From the NCBI RefSeq assembly GCF_018333375.1, contig NZ_BORW01000015.1, forward strand, positions 45,906 to 109,905: a DNA stretch of 64,000 nt, in the 5' to 3' direction. Under the pieces are notes generated by a model, which was not told where the DNA came from, searched no databases, and saw nothing but the letters and a program-made list of their open reading frames with translations. A program made the position numbers and the translations under genes. Positions 19,251 to 28,011 of the stretch are shown piece by piece (positions within the stretch are counted from its first letter, which is position 1; each line of letters starts with the position of its first letter). This DNA is from Paenibacillus cookii. Its GTDB lineage: Bacteria > Bacillota > Bacilli > Paenibacillales > Paenibacillaceae.

Positions 19251-20432
19251 TTATTTATCGTTCAGAGCCACGACGCCAGGGAGCGCCTTGCCTTCCATGA
19301 ATTCCAGCGAAGCGCCGCCGCCTGTGGAGATATGGTCCATTTTGTCGGCCAGATGGAATTTTTCCGCCGCTGCCGCGGAGTCGCCGCCGCCGATGATCGT
19401 GTAACCTTCGGTTTGGGCGCAGGCTTCAGCCACTTCACGCGTACCGCCCGAAAATGGATCGATTTCGAACACGCCCATCGGTCCGTTCCATACGACAAGC
19501 TTGGAATTTTTGATGATTTCGGCGTATTTGGCGCGCGTTTTCGGTCCGATATCCACGCCTTCCCATTTTTCAGGGATGTTGCCCACTTCCACGATATCCA
19601 CGTTCGCGCTTGCGCTAAAGTCGTCCGCGATGACGATATCAACAGGAAGCAGGAAGTTCTTGCCGAGATCCTTCGCTTTTTGGATAAATCCGAGCGCTAC
19701 ATCCAGCTTCTCATTATCGCACAAAGACATGCCGATTTCATACCCTTGCGCTTTCATGAAGGTATAGGACAGGCCTCCGCCGATCAGCACGTTGTCCGCG
19801 ATGTTCAGCAGGTTGTTGATCACGTCGATTTTGTCTTTGACTTTCGAACCGCCGATGATGGCCGTGAACGGACGCTCCGGATTCGACAAAGCTTTGCCGA
19901 GCACGCTCAGTTCTTTTTCCATGAGCAGGCCGGATACGGCCGGCAGGTAATGCGCGATGCCTTCCGTGGAAGCATGGGCGCGGTGAGCGGCGCCGAATGC
20001 GTCGTTGACGAACAGGTCGGCCAGTTCGGCGAACTGTTTGGCCTGCTCCGGATCGTTTTTCTCTTCCCCAGGGTAGAAACGCACGTTTTCGAGCAAAAGC
20101 ACGTCTCCGTCGCTCAGTTTCGCGATTTCGGCTTTAACGGCTTCGCCTACGGCCTCATCCACTTTCACGACCGGTTTGCCGAGCAGTTCGGACAGGCGTT
20201 CCGCTGCAGGCGTCAGGCGCAGGGAATCGACGAATTCGCCTTTTGGACGGCCCATATGGCTTGCCAAAATCACTTTCGCGCCGCGCTCGGTCAAATATTT
20301 GATCGTTGGCAGCGTTTCGCGGATCCGCGTGTCGTCCGTAATTTTTCCGTTTTCCAAAGGCACATTGAAGTCCACGCGCACGAATACGCGTTTGCCGCTT
20401 ACTTCCACATCACGCACAGATTTTTTGTTCAT
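19251..20432 (-). CDS. pgk: Phosphoglycerate kinase
   Basis: A 393-residue two-domain kinase producing ATP and 3-phosphoglycerate. Visible: [43 protein letters not shown], and the Gly-rich [12 protein letters not shown] and [13 protein letters not shown] near the C-terminus. Start chosen at [10 protein letters not shown], where CGAACCATGAAC is preceded by GGAGGAACG. Separated from gap by about 275 bp that contains a hairpin. Confidence 0.97.
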   Translation of the reverse strand: MNKKSVRDVEVSGKRVFVRVDFNVPLENGKITDDTRIRETLPTIKYLTERGAKVILASHMGRPKGEFVDSLRLTPAAERLSELLGKPVVKVDEAVGEAVKAEIAKLSDGDVLLLENVRFYPGEEKNDPEQAKQFAELADLFVNDAFGAAHRAHASTEGIAHYLPAVSGLLMEKELSVLGKALSNPERPFTAIIGGSKVKDKIDVINNLLNIADNVLIGGGLSYTFMKAQGYEIGMSLCDNEKLDVALGFIQKAKDLGKNFLLPVDIVIADDFSASANVDIVEVGNIPEKWEGVDIGPKTRAKYAEIIKNSKLVVWNGPMGVFEIDPFSGGTREVAEACAQTEGYTIIGGGDSAAAAEKFHLADKMDHISTGGGASLEFMEGKALPGVVALNDK

Positions 20433-20652
20433 GGTTCGTTCCTCCGTACCCATTTTTTGTTTGTATTCAGGAATTACAGGGGACAAGCTCGTTCGTTTCG
20501 GGATTTTTTCAATCCTCTTGTTTTATCTATCCAAACTCTCCATCTGTCTCTATCCAAATCGGATGTATGCTTGTATCCTCTTCAATTCAATTCGGAAATC
20601 CGCGGACATCCGAAAGGCGGCTTCCGATCGGATGGCCGCATTCAATTTACAA

Positions 20653-20682
20653 AGAGCGGAAACAAAGGTTCTGTTTCCGCTC
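20653..20682 (-). terminator. Hairpin between gap and pgk (partial terminator)
   Basis: GAGCGGAAACAGAACC and TTTGTTTCCGCTC form a 10-bp stem followed by TTTGTAAAT, a weak T-run. It lies about 25 bp after gap. It probably lowers read-through into pgk or protects the gap mRNA 3' end rather than ending transcription fully. Confidence 0.55.
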
Positions 20683-20708
20683 CGTATATTCCGCTTGACC
20701 GGCTGTTC

Positions 20709-21719
20709 TTACTTGGCCAGTTTCGCGAAGTATGCCAATGTGCGAACCAATTGAGCCGTGTAGGACATTTCGTTGTCGTACCAAGCAACGGTTTTTACCA
20801 GCTGTTGGTCGCCTACAGTCAGCACTTTGGTTTGAGTTGCGTCGAAGAGCGAACCGAACGTGATGCCTTTGATGTCGGAAGATACGATTTCGTCTTCGGT
20901 GTAGCCGTAAGTTTCTGGGTCGGACGCTTCTTTCATAGCTGCGTTGACTTCGTCAGCCGTTACTTTCTTGTTCAGAACCGTAACGAGTTCAGTCAGGGAA
21001 CCTGTTGGTACAGGCACGCGTTGAGCGGCGCCGTCCAGTTTGCCTTGCAGCTCAGGAAGCACCAGGCCGATTGCTTTTGCAGCGCCAGTGGAGTTTGGAA
21101 TGATGTTCTCGGCAGCGGCGCGAGCGCGGCGGAAGTCGCCTTTTGGATGCGGAGCGTCCAGGGTGTTTTGGTCGCCTGTGTAAGCGTGGATCGTCGTCAT
21201 CAGGCCGGATACGATGCCGAACTTGTCGTTGAGCGTTTTAGCCATTGGAGCCAGGCAGTTCGTTGTACAGGAAGCGCCGGAGATGACCGTTTCGGTTCCG
21301 TCCAGTGTTTCATGGTTTACGTTGTAAACGATCGTTTTCATATCGCCTGTTGCAGGAGCGGAGATTACGACTTTTTTCGCTCCGCCTTTCAGGTGAAGCT
21401 CGGCTTTTTCTTTCGTCGTGAAGAAGCCTGTGCACTCCAGAACGATGTCGACGCCAAGCTCGCCCCAAGGAAGTTCTTCAGGGTTGCGGTTTGCAAGAAC
21501 TTTGACTTCTTTGCCGTTTACTTTGAAGTAACCGTCATGAACTTCGATGTCCCCGTCGAATTTGCCTTGCGTTGTATCATATTTAAGCAAATGAGCCAAC
21601 ATTTTAGCATCAGTCAAGTCGTTGATTGCCACAACTTCGATGCCTTCCACATTTTGAATGCGGCGGAATGCGAGTCGTCCGATACGTCCAAAACCGTTAA
21701 TGCCTACTTTTACACTCAT
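20709..21719 (-). CDS. gap: Glyceraldehyde-3-phosphate dehydrogenase (glycolytic)
   Basis: A 336-residue NAD-dependent enzyme. [10 protein letters not shown] starts the Rossmann fold, the catalytic Cys151 is in [12 protein letters not shown], and the NAD-type sequence DLT follows the second strand ([10 protein letters not shown]), which fits the glycolytic GapA class rather than the NADP-using GapB. GGGAGG precedes the ATG. It directly follows cggR, whose product represses this operon in Bacillus. Confidence 0.97.
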   Translation of the reverse strand: MSVKVGINGFGRIGRLAFRRIQNVEGIEVVAINDLTDAKMLAHLLKYDTTQGKFDGDIEVHDGYFKVNGKEVKVLANRNPEELPWGELGVDIVLECTGFFTTKEKAELHLKGGAKKVVISAPATGDMKTIVYNVNHETLDGTETVISGASCTTNCLAPMAKTLNDKFGIVSGLMTTIHAYTGDQNTLDAPHPKGDFRRARAAAENIIPNSTGAAKAIGLVLPELQGKLDGAAQRVPVPTGSLTELVTVLNKKVTADEVNAAMKEASDPETYGYTEDEIVSSDIKGITFGSLFDATQTKVLTVGDQQLVKTVAWYDNEMSYTAQLVRTLAYFAKLAK

Positions 21720-21749
21720 TGAATAGTCCTCCCAAAGTTTCTTATTTTG

Positions 21750-21789
21750 TGAATGTTTGTCATGCCGGCAAGCCGGAAGGCAACATTCA
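21750..21789 (-). promoter_or_regulatory. Stem-loop between cggR and gap
   Basis: TGAATGTT (21750-21757) and AACATTCA (21782-21789) form an outer stem, with GCCGG/CCGGC inside. In Bacillus subtilis the cggR-gapA transcript is cut near the end of cggR, leaving a stabilising stem-loop at the 5' end of gapA mRNA; this structure is in the matching place. Function is inferred. Confidence 0.5.
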
Positions 21790-21845
21790 TGATTTATTCA
21801 AAACAGGCAATTGCGCCTGTGTTGATAACGGGGTTAATGCCCTTC

Positions 21846-22886
21846 CTAGCCTTGTTCGTCGATCTGCCTGCAGATTTCGACCGCCGCCGCCTCATCCGTC
21901 ACGAGGATGTCCTCGTGGCCGAACCTTAGCACGGAATGGATGGCCGTCGCTTTGTCTTTCCCGCCGGCAATGCCGATCACGATCTCCGTCCGGATGATGT
22001 CCTCCAGCCGGAGGCCCAGCGTAATCATGCGATGAACCACTTCGCCTTGCTCGTTAAAATAGTAGCCGAAAGACTCCGCTACCGCGCCTTCCCGCTGAAT
22101 CTCCTCCGCTGCGGCCGGATCCAGCCTTCTTCTCCGGGTCATCTCCATCGCGTCGCCGATGCCGTGCATGATGATGCGGCACCTGCGGATTACGTCCACG
22201 ATTTCCTGAATATTGCGGTCCTGCACAAGCGATTGGTAAGCGTCGTCGCTCAGCAGATCGGGGACATGCAGCAGCCGGTATTGGGCGCCTACGCGTTTGG
22301 CCATGGTCGAAGCGATCGTATTGGCCTGAAACTCCACGCTTTCGCCAAGTCCGCCCCTCGCCGGAACGAACCAGCTGTTCTTCATCGAGACGGAAGCATG
22401 CGGATTGAGTTCCTCCGCCACCGCGGCCAGCGTGGAACCTCCCGTGACGGCAACCGTGTCTTCCTGATTCATGACACCGAGCAGCGCCTTCGCCCCTTCG
22501 CGGCCGAGATCGCGCTTCGTCAGCGGCGATGCTTCGCAATCCCCCGGCACGACGACGACCTTCCTCAGGCCGTATGTACGGCGGATTTTCTCGCTCAGCT
22601 CGTTCAGTCCGAACAGTTCCTTGGCCATCGGGCCCATCTCTTCCAGCAGCCTTCGCCCAGCTTCGCTGATCCTCATGCCGGAGCTTTCGATTTCGATAAG
22701 CCCCTGGGCTTTCAATAGATCCGTCTCGGCGCGCAGCACCCGCTCCGTCATATGCAGCGAGGCCGCCAGCGTACGCCGGCCGATCAGCTCCGAGAGCATG
22801 ATCTGATGGAGAATGTTGTACCTTGTCTTGAGCACGTCCATGAGATCAGGCAGAAGCTGCTTTTGTATCTCTAATATTTTCCGCAT
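21846..22886 (-). CDS. cggR: Central glycolytic genes regulator CggR (SorC family)
   Basis: A 346-residue repressor. Residues 20-75 are the DNA-binding part (LIGRRTLAASLHMTERVLRAETDLLKAQG), and the rest is the SorC effector domain with GGSTLAAVAE, binding fructose-1,6-bisphosphate in the Bacillus homologue. GGAGAG precedes the ATG. It heads the glycolytic operon, and two GTGGGAC repeats downstream of its promoter are a likely self-operator, so glycolytic flux would lift repression of cggR to eno. Confidence 0.95.
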   Translation of the reverse strand: MRKILEIQKQLLPDLMDVLKTRYNILHQIMLSELIGRRTLAASLHMTERVLRAETDLLKAQGLIEIESSGMRISEAGRRLLEEMGPMAKELFGLNELSEKIRRTYGLRKVVVVPGDCEASPLTKRDLGREGAKALLGVMNQEDTVAVTGGSTLAAVAEELNPHASVSMKNSWFVPARGGLGESVEFQANTIASTMAKRVGAQYRLLHVPDLLSDDAYQSLVQDRNIQEIVDVIRRCRIIMHGIGDAMEMTRRRRLDPAAAEEIQREGAVAESFGYYFNEQGEVVHRMITLGLRLEDIIRTEIVIGIAGGKDKATAIHSVLRFGHEDILVTDEAAAVEICRQIDEQG

Positions 22887-22943
22887 TTGCTCTCCACTCC
22901 TGCAACTTCAACTTCCATCTCTCCTGCTCCCTGGCCCTAAAAC

Positions 22944-23003
22944 GTCCCACAGTAACGATTTAAGTCCCACTTATATTCTACTCAATTTCTCCCCTTGTTG
23001 CAA
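22944..23003 (-). promoter_or_regulatory. cggR operon promoter with CggR operator
   Basis: TTGCAA (22998-23003) and TAGAAT (22975-22980) are 17 bp apart. Just downstream, GTGGGAC occurs twice (22964-22970 and 22944-22950) exactly 20 bp apart, the second continuing as GGGACGTTTTA. This direct-repeat form resembles the Bacillus CggR operator, and its position after the start site suits a roadblock. Confidence 0.7.
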
Positions 23004-23186
23004 GTAGTCCACCGTCTATCCTTCACATTATTCTTTCCTCTTATACAGGCGTTTGCGGGCTATTTTCCACGGTTTCAAAACATCTGCTTGCAATTCCGCA
23101 AAATTTATCATATAATAACTCTTGCTGTACGGAATATATGAGGCTGCGGCCTTCCGGAAATCCGATTGAAGCAGCGTTTGAAATAT

Positions 23187-23261
23187 GCGCCCGTGGTCCA
23201 ATGGATATGACGCAGGCCTCCGGAGCCTGAGATCGAGGTTCAATTCCTCGCGGGCGCGCCA
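23187..23261 (+). tRNA. tRNA-Arg (CCG)
   Basis: Complete cloverleaf: acceptor GCGCCCG/CGGGCGC, anticodon stem CAGGC/GCCTG with loop CTCCGGA (anticodon CCG), T-arm GAGGTTCAATTCCTC, and encoded CCA. Lies between cggR and clpP on the plus strand. Confidence 0.95.
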
Positions 23262-23311
23262 TTTTATTTTTAATGAAAAGCATCTACCATAAGATTAACC
23301 TCAACAGCCAA

Positions 23312-23334
23312 AGCCAATCATGGCTATTTTTTTT
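23312..23334 (+). terminator. Short terminator after tRNA-Arg
   Basis: AGCCA/TGGCT arms with a loop of ATCA and a run of eight T, 50 bp past the tRNA. The stem is short (five bp) but the T-run is strong. Confidence 0.55.
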
Positions 23335-23342
23335 GCCCTGAG

Positions 23343-23382
23343 TTTGACTTTCTTTGACTTTTTGTTCGAAATTGTTTATCAT
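23343..23382 (+). promoter_or_regulatory. clpP promoter with CtsR operator
   Basis: TTTGACT-TTC-TTTGACT (23343-23359) is a perfect tandem CtsR heptad in reverse orientation (consensus RGTCAAANANRGTCAAA). Its second half gives the -35 TTGACT, and TATCAT follows 17 bp later. CtsR bound here would block the promoter; heat releases it. A leader of about 185 nt follows with GC-rich hairpin potential. Confidence 0.75.
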
Positions 23383-23575
23383 GTGGTTAATACGGTAAGA
23401 GTAAGTATAGAATCATCGATAGTTGATCCAAGGACGCTGCAAACATTCAAGGATCGCGTTCGACCGGGAGCGGCATGGACCCGATGGTCCGGCCCGTTGC
23501 CTTCCCCGTTGGCCCGCGGTCCGGGACCGAATGTTGCAACATCCGCATATCCATCTATATAGGGAGGTTTTCCAC

Positions 23576-24172
23576 GTGAGTTATATACCTATGGTCGTTG
23601 AACAAAGCAACCGCGGCGAACGCGCCTACGACATCTATTCCCGCCTTTTGAAAGACCGCATCATTTTCCTGGGATCCGATGTCAACGACGTGGTAGCCAA
23701 TTCGATCATTGCCCAGCTGCTTTTCCTGGCTGCCGAAGACCCTGACAAAGACATCCACCTCTACATCAACAGCCCAGGCGGTTCCATCACGGCCGGCATG
23801 GCGATTTTCGATACGATGCAATACATCAAGCCGGATGTGTCCACCATCTGCGTGGGCCTGGCCGCTTCCATGGGCGCATTCCTGCTGAATGCAGGCGCCA
23901 AAGGCAAACGCTACGCGCTGCCGAACAGCGAGATCATGATTCACCAGCCTTTGGGCGGTGCCCAAGGACAAGCAACGGATATCGAAATCCGCGCCCGCCG
24001 CATTTTGAAAATGCGCGACACGCTGAACCGCATCCTGGCCGAACGTACAGGCCAACCGCTGGAGCGCATCGAGCGCGACACCGACCGCGACTACTTCATG
24101 AGCGCGCAGGATGCAGCTGAATACGGCATTATCGATAAAGTGCTTGAGCATCCTCCGGTCCAAAGCGTCTAA
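23576..24172 (+). CDS. clpP: ATP-dependent Clp protease proteolytic subunit
   Basis: A 198-residue serine protease that forms a 14-mer barrel and works with ClpC, ClpX or ClpE. The catalytic triad is at the canonical positions: Ser98 in GLAASMGAF, His123 in MIHQPLGG, Asp172 in RDTDRDYF. The GTG start has GGGAGG eight bases upstream and gives the standard N-terminus [10 protein letters not shown]; the frame is open further upstream but without a ribosome site. A CtsR box controls the promoter. Confidence 0.97.
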   Translation: MSYIPMVVEQSNRGERAYDIYSRLLKDRIIFLGSDVNDVVANSIIAQLLFLAAEDPDKDIHLYINSPGGSITAGMAIFDTMQYIKPDVSTICVGLAASMGAFLLNAGAKGKRYALPNSEIMIHQPLGGAQGQATDIEIRARRILKMRDTLNRILAERTGQPLERIERDTDRDYFMSAQDAAEYGIIDKVLEHPPVQSV

Positions 24173-24199
24173 ACACCATATCTAGATGCAGGACGTCAA

Positions 24200-24245
24200 G
24201 GGCTCCCGAAAAGATCTATTTTTGATCTTTCGGGAGCCCTTTTTT
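24200..24245 (+). terminator. clpP terminator
   Basis: GGGCTCCCGAAAAGATC and GATCTTTCGGGAGCCC pair perfectly around a TATTTTT loop and end in six T. Confidence 0.95.
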
Positions 24246-24314
24246 GCCGCGCCCTGCCGCCGATTCTACCTGTTCTAGCGCAACCGCTCTCATAGGGAAT
24301 TCGTCATTTGTCCA

Positions 24315-24367
24315 TTGACGAACCCAATATATTGATGTAAAATTCAATTTACCAACTACATATTGAT
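24315..24367 (+). promoter_or_regulatory. nrdIEF promoter with paired NrdR-like boxes
   Basis: TTGACG (24315-24320) and TAAAAT (24338-24343) are 17 bp apart. ATATTGAT occurs at 24329-24336, inside the spacer, and again at 24360-24367, exactly 31 bp apart. Three helical turns between AT-rich boxes is the classic NrdR arrangement. A 7-bp inverted repeat TTCGTCA/TGACGAA (24300-24306, 24316-24322) also overlaps the -35. No nrdR gene is in the window. Confidence 0.6.
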
Positions 24368-24458
24368 CCCAAACATCATATATAACCTATTACGACTTGC
24401 ATTCGCCTAAGGACGCAGCGTCGTTTTTTTTGCAAAGATTCGGTAGGAGTGATAGAGT

Positions 24459-24818
24459 ATGCTGGTTGTCTACGATTCCAAGACAGGGAATGTCAGACGT
24501 TTCATAAACAAGCTGAATATGCGGAGCGTGTCCATCGCCGAGAAGGATGAAATCGACGAGCCTTACGTGCTCGTGACATACACGACCGGTTTCGGGCAGG
24601 TCCCCGAGAAAGTAAAATCGTTCCTGTCCCGCAACAGCAAAATGCTGCGCGGCGTATCGGCCAGCGGGAACCGGAACTGGGGCCCCCGCTTCGCCAAAAG
24701 CGCGGACACGATCTCCGAAATGTACGATGTGCCGATCCTCACGAAATTCGAGCTGTCGGGAACAACGCAGGATATAGAAACTTTTGTTGAAAGGGTGCGG
24801 ACTATTGAAGCATATTGA
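24459..24818 (+). CDS. nrdI: Flavodoxin-like NrdI, ribonucleotide reductase maturation
   Basis: A 119-residue flavoprotein that generates the oxidant for the Mn-tyrosyl cofactor of class Ib NrdF. The FMN phosphate loop is SKTGNVRRF at 7-15, and VTYTTGFGQVP and SGNRNWGPRFAKSAD are family blocks. GGTAGGAGTG precedes the ATG. It overlaps the nrdE start by 14 bp, indicating coupled translation. Confidence 0.95.
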   Translation: MLVVYDSKTGNVRRFINKLNMRSVSIAEKDEIDEPYVLVTYTTGFGQVPEKVKSFLSRNSKMLRGVSASGNRNWGPRFAKSADTISEMYDVPILTKFELSGTTQDIETFVERVRTIEAY

Positions 24819-26889
24819 ATTGAACAACGAATTGATGCAGCGGGGGGCTGACGGTTATTTCCAGCTTTCCAAAGATAAAGAAGCGGTCGCAGCCTTTATG
24901 GAGGAAGTCGAGAAGGACACGATGAAGTTCGGTTCCCTCCGGGAAAAACTCGACTACCTGATCCAAAACGACTACTACGAAAACGTGTTTGAAAAATACA
25001 CGTACGAAGAAGTCGAATCCGTGTTTAACCTGACGGCAAGAAGCGACTTCCAGTTCCAGTCCTACATGGCGATCTCGAAGTTCTACAAGGACTACGCGAT
25101 GAAGACGAACGACAAAACGATGTACCTCGAGCAGTATCCGGACCGGGTGGCCATCGTAGCCCTGCATCTGGGAGACGGGGACATCGGGAAGGCGCTGCGG
25201 ATCGCGGAAGCCATGATCGACCAGCGCTTGCAGCCGGCGACGCCGACCTTCCTGAACGCGGGCAAAAGCCGCCGCGGCGAGCTGGTATCCTGTTTCCTTC
25301 TGGAAATGGACGACTCCCTCAACTCGATCAACTACGTGCTCGGAACCTGCATGCAGCTGTCCAAAATCGGCGGCGGCGTGGCGGTGAACCTCTCGAAGCT
25401 TCGCGGACGCGGAGAACCGATCAAAGGGGTAGCCGGAGCGGCTAAAGGCATCATGCCCGTGCTCAAACTCATGGAGGATGCCTTTTCTTATGCCGACCAG
25501 ATGGGCCAACGCAAAGGATCGGGCGCCGGATACTACAACATTTTCGGCTGGGACGTCATCGAATTCCTGGATTCGAAAAAAATCAACGCCGACGAAAAAC
25601 TGAGAATCAAAACGTTGTCCATCGGACTCATCATTCCGAACAAATTTTATGAGCTTGCCGCTCAAAACAAGCCGCTCGTCGTATTCGGCCCATATTCCGT
25701 CTACAAAGCCTACGGCAAACATTTGGACGACCTGGACATGGACGAGATGTACGAGGAGCTGCTTGCCAACGACCAAGTCACCAAAAAAACGGTGATGAGC
25801 GCGCGCGACATGCTGACGAAAATCGCTTCCACCCAGCTGGAATCCGGTTATCCTTACATCGTGAACAAAACGAACGCCAACCGCGTGCATGCGCTGAAGG
25901 ATATCGGCCAGATCAAAATGTCCAACCTGTGCACCGAGATCTTCCAGCTGCAGGAGACGTCGGAAATCAACGACTACGGCATCGAGGACATCATCCGCCG
26001 CGACATCAGCTGCAACCTGGCGTCCCTGAACATCGTCAACGTGATGGAACAACGCAAGGTGAAGGATTCCGTCCATGTCGGCATCGAAGCCTTGACGGTG
26101 GTCAGCGACCTGTCCAAGATCGAAAACGCCCCAGGCGTGCAGCGCGCGAACCGCGAACTGCATTCCGTCGGACTCGGGGCCATGAATTTGAACGGTTACC
26201 TTGCGAAAAACAAAATCGCCTACGAAAGCGCGGAAGCCAGAGAGTTCGCCAGCACGTTTTTCATGATGATGAACTTCTACTCCATCGAAAAAAGCATGGA
26301 GATCGCCCGCGACCGCGGCGAGACATTCAAAGATTTCGAAAAATCCGAATACGCCAAAGGCACTTACTTCGACAAGTATCTCGAGACGGACTTCCGTCCG
26401 ACGTCCGAACGCGTTCAGAAGCTGTTTGAAGGCATCGAAATCCCAACTCCGGAGGATTGGGCCCGCCTGAAGGAGCAAGTGCAAAAACACGGCTTGTACC
26501 ATGCCTACCGTTTGGCGATCGCGCCGACGCAAAGCATTTCGTACATCCAAAACGCCACGTCCAGCGTCATGCCGATCGTCGAACACATCGAAACGCGTAC
26601 ATACGCAAATTCGACGACCTACTATCCGATGCCGTTCCTGAGCGCGGAGACGCAGTGGTACTACAAATCGGCCTACAACATCGACCAGTTCCGCCTGATC
26701 GACATGATCGCCGCGATTCAGCAGCACGTGGATCAAGGCATTTCGACCGTACTTCATGTCAACAGCACCGTGTCGACCCGCGAGCTGTCCCGTTTTTACG
26801 TATACGCCGCCCAGAAGGGGCTCAAATCGCTGTATTACACCCGGACGAAAAAGCTGTCCATTGAAGAGTGCACCAGCTGCGCTGTCTAA
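24805..26889 (+). CDS. nrdE: Class Ib ribonucleotide reductase large subunit
   Basis: A 694-residue catalytic subunit that reduces NDPs to dNDPs. It has the N-terminal domain KHIELNNELM, TPTFLNAGKSRRGELVSCFLLE with an active-site Cys, the SNLCTEIFQ motif with NLCxE radical chemistry residues, and the C-terminal redox pair CTSC. The probable start is TTG at 24805 with AAAGGG eight bases upstream, inside nrdI; a TTG seven codons earlier has no site. Class Ib lacks the ATP cone, as here. Confidence 0.95.
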   Translation: MKHIELNNELMQRGADGYFQLSKDKEAVAAFMEEVEKDTMKFGSLREKLDYLIQNDYYENVFEKYTYEEVESVFNLTARSDFQFQSYMAISKFYKDYAMKTNDKTMYLEQYPDRVAIVALHLGDGDIGKALRIAEAMIDQRLQPATPTFLNAGKSRRGELVSCFLLEMDDSLNSINYVLGTCMQLSKIGGGVAVNLSKLRGRGEPIKGVAGAAKGIMPVLKLMEDAFSYADQMGQRKGSGAGYYNIFGWDVIEFLDSKKINADEKLRIKTLSIGLIIPNKFYELAAQNKPLVVFGPYSVYKAYGKHLDDLDMDEMYEELLANDQVTKKTVMSARDMLTKIASTQLESGYPYIVNKTNANRVHALKDIGQIKMSNLCTEIFQLQETSEINDYGIEDIIRRDISCNLASLNIVNVMEQRKVKDSVHVGIEALTVVSDLSKIENAPGVQRANRELHSVGLGAMNLNGYLAKNKIAYESAEAREFASTFFMMMNFYSIEKSMEIARDRGETFKDFEKSEYAKGTYFDKYLETDFRPTSERVQKLFEGIEIPTPEDWARLKEQVQKHGLYHAYRLAIAPTQSISYIQNATSSVMPIVEHIETRTYANSTTYYPMPFLSAETQWYYKSAYNIDQFRLIDMIAAIQQHVDQGISTVLHVNSTVSTRELSRFYVYAAQKGLKSLYYTRTKKLSIEECTSCAV

Positions 26890-26967
26890 AAAATTGATCA
26901 TACGGCAAGGCAATCGCGGGGACCTCGGGTCCCTCGTTGCCTTCTTATATAAAGGAGCTATCGCCTA

Positions 26968-27924
26968 ATGAAAGCAGTAAACTGGAACCGGCCGGACGAC
27001 GATTTTACGTTGATGTTCTGGCAGCAAAACATTATGCAGTTCTGGACCGACGACGAAATCCCCCTGTCCGACGACAAAATGGACTGGATCAAAATGACGG
27101 ACGACGAGCGTACGGTCTACAAGCATGTCCTCGGCGGCTTGACGCTGCTTGACACGCTGCAGGGCGGCGTAGGCATGCCTAAGATCCTGGAGCATGTGGA
27201 AGGGCTGCAGCGCAAGGCTGTGCTCGGCTTCATGTCCATGATGGAGCAGATCCATGCCAAATCCTACAGCAGCATTTTCACGACGCTTGCCTCGACGGAG
27301 GAAATCGACGCGATTTTCCGCTGGGTCGAAGAAAACGAGCAGCTGCAGTTCAAAGCGAAGCAAATCGAGTCCTGGTACAAAAACATCAACTCCGATCAGG
27401 ACCTGTACCGGGCCATGGCCGCTTCGGTTTTCCTGGAAAGCTACCTGTTCTACAGCGGCTTCTTCTATCCGCTTTATCTCGCCGGCCAGGGCAAAATGAC
27501 GAGCAGCGGCGAAATCATCGACCTCATCATCCGGGACGAGAGCATACACGGCCTGTACGTCGGCCTGCTCGCCCAAGAGCTGTTCCAGACGTTTACCCCT
27601 GAGGAACAGGCTCAGCTGCAAAAAGAGCTGTATGAGCTGCTGGAGACGCTGTATCAGAACGAGGTCGTCTACACCGATGCATTGTACGCTCCGATCGGTT
27701 TGCAGGAGGAAGTCAAAACCTACGTCCGCTATAACGCCAACAAAGCGCTGATGAACCTCGGCTTCGAGCCTCATTTCCCTGAAGAGCCGATCAACCCGAT
27801 CGTGTTCAACGGCATCAGCACGCATACGAAGCAGCACGACTTTTTCTCGAAAAAAGGCAACGGCTATGTGCGCGCGATCAACATCGAACCGCTGTCCGAC
27901 GAAGACTTCGTATTTAACGTATAA
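26968..27924 (+). CDS. nrdF: Class Ib ribonucleotide reductase small subunit
   Basis: A 318-residue radical-generating subunit with a dimetal site. Helical ligand motifs are visible (LGGLTLLDTLQGGVGMP, MSMMEQIHAKSYSSIF, ESYLFYSGF, and RDESIHGLYVG), plus the radical-site region and the C-terminal EDFVFNV tail that docks on NrdE. AAAGGAG lies nine bases before the ATG, 78 bp after nrdE. Confidence 0.97.
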   Translation: MKAVNWNRPDDDFTLMFWQQNIMQFWTDDEIPLSDDKMDWIKMTDDERTVYKHVLGGLTLLDTLQGGVGMPKILEHVEGLQRKAVLGFMSMMEQIHAKSYSSIFTTLASTEEIDAIFRWVEENEQLQFKAKQIESWYKNINSDQDLYRAMAASVFLESYLFYSGFFYPLYLAGQGKMTSSGEIIDLIIRDESIHGLYVGLLAQELFQTFTPEEQAQLQKELYELLETLYQNEVVYTDALYAPIGLQEEVKTYVRYNANKALMNLGFEPHFPEEPINPIVFNGISTHTKQHDFFSKKGNGYVRAINIEPLSDEDFVFNV

Positions 27925-27961
27925 AATGTCCGAGCGGGAATGCGCTAGGGATCATAACAAT

Positions 27962-28006
27962 AAAAAAACAGGCGGCATAGGGAGTCATCCCTTGCCGCCT
28001 GTTTTC
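27962..28006. terminator. Bidirectional terminator between nrdF and the convergent gene
   Basis: AACAGGCGGCA and TGCCGCCTGTT arms with seven A on the left and four T on the right. It can end nrdF on the plus strand and the converging minus-strand gene, the latter more strongly. Confidence 0.85.
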
Positions 28007-28011
28007 ATTTG

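Noticed and set aside
24409..24432. Terminator-like GACGC/GCGTC with a T-run before nrdI
   Set aside because: The two arms leave almost no loop, so the stem cannot form properly.
24802..26913. 703-codon ORF opposite nrdE
   Set aside because: Mirror of a strongly coding gene; no ribosome site or domain.
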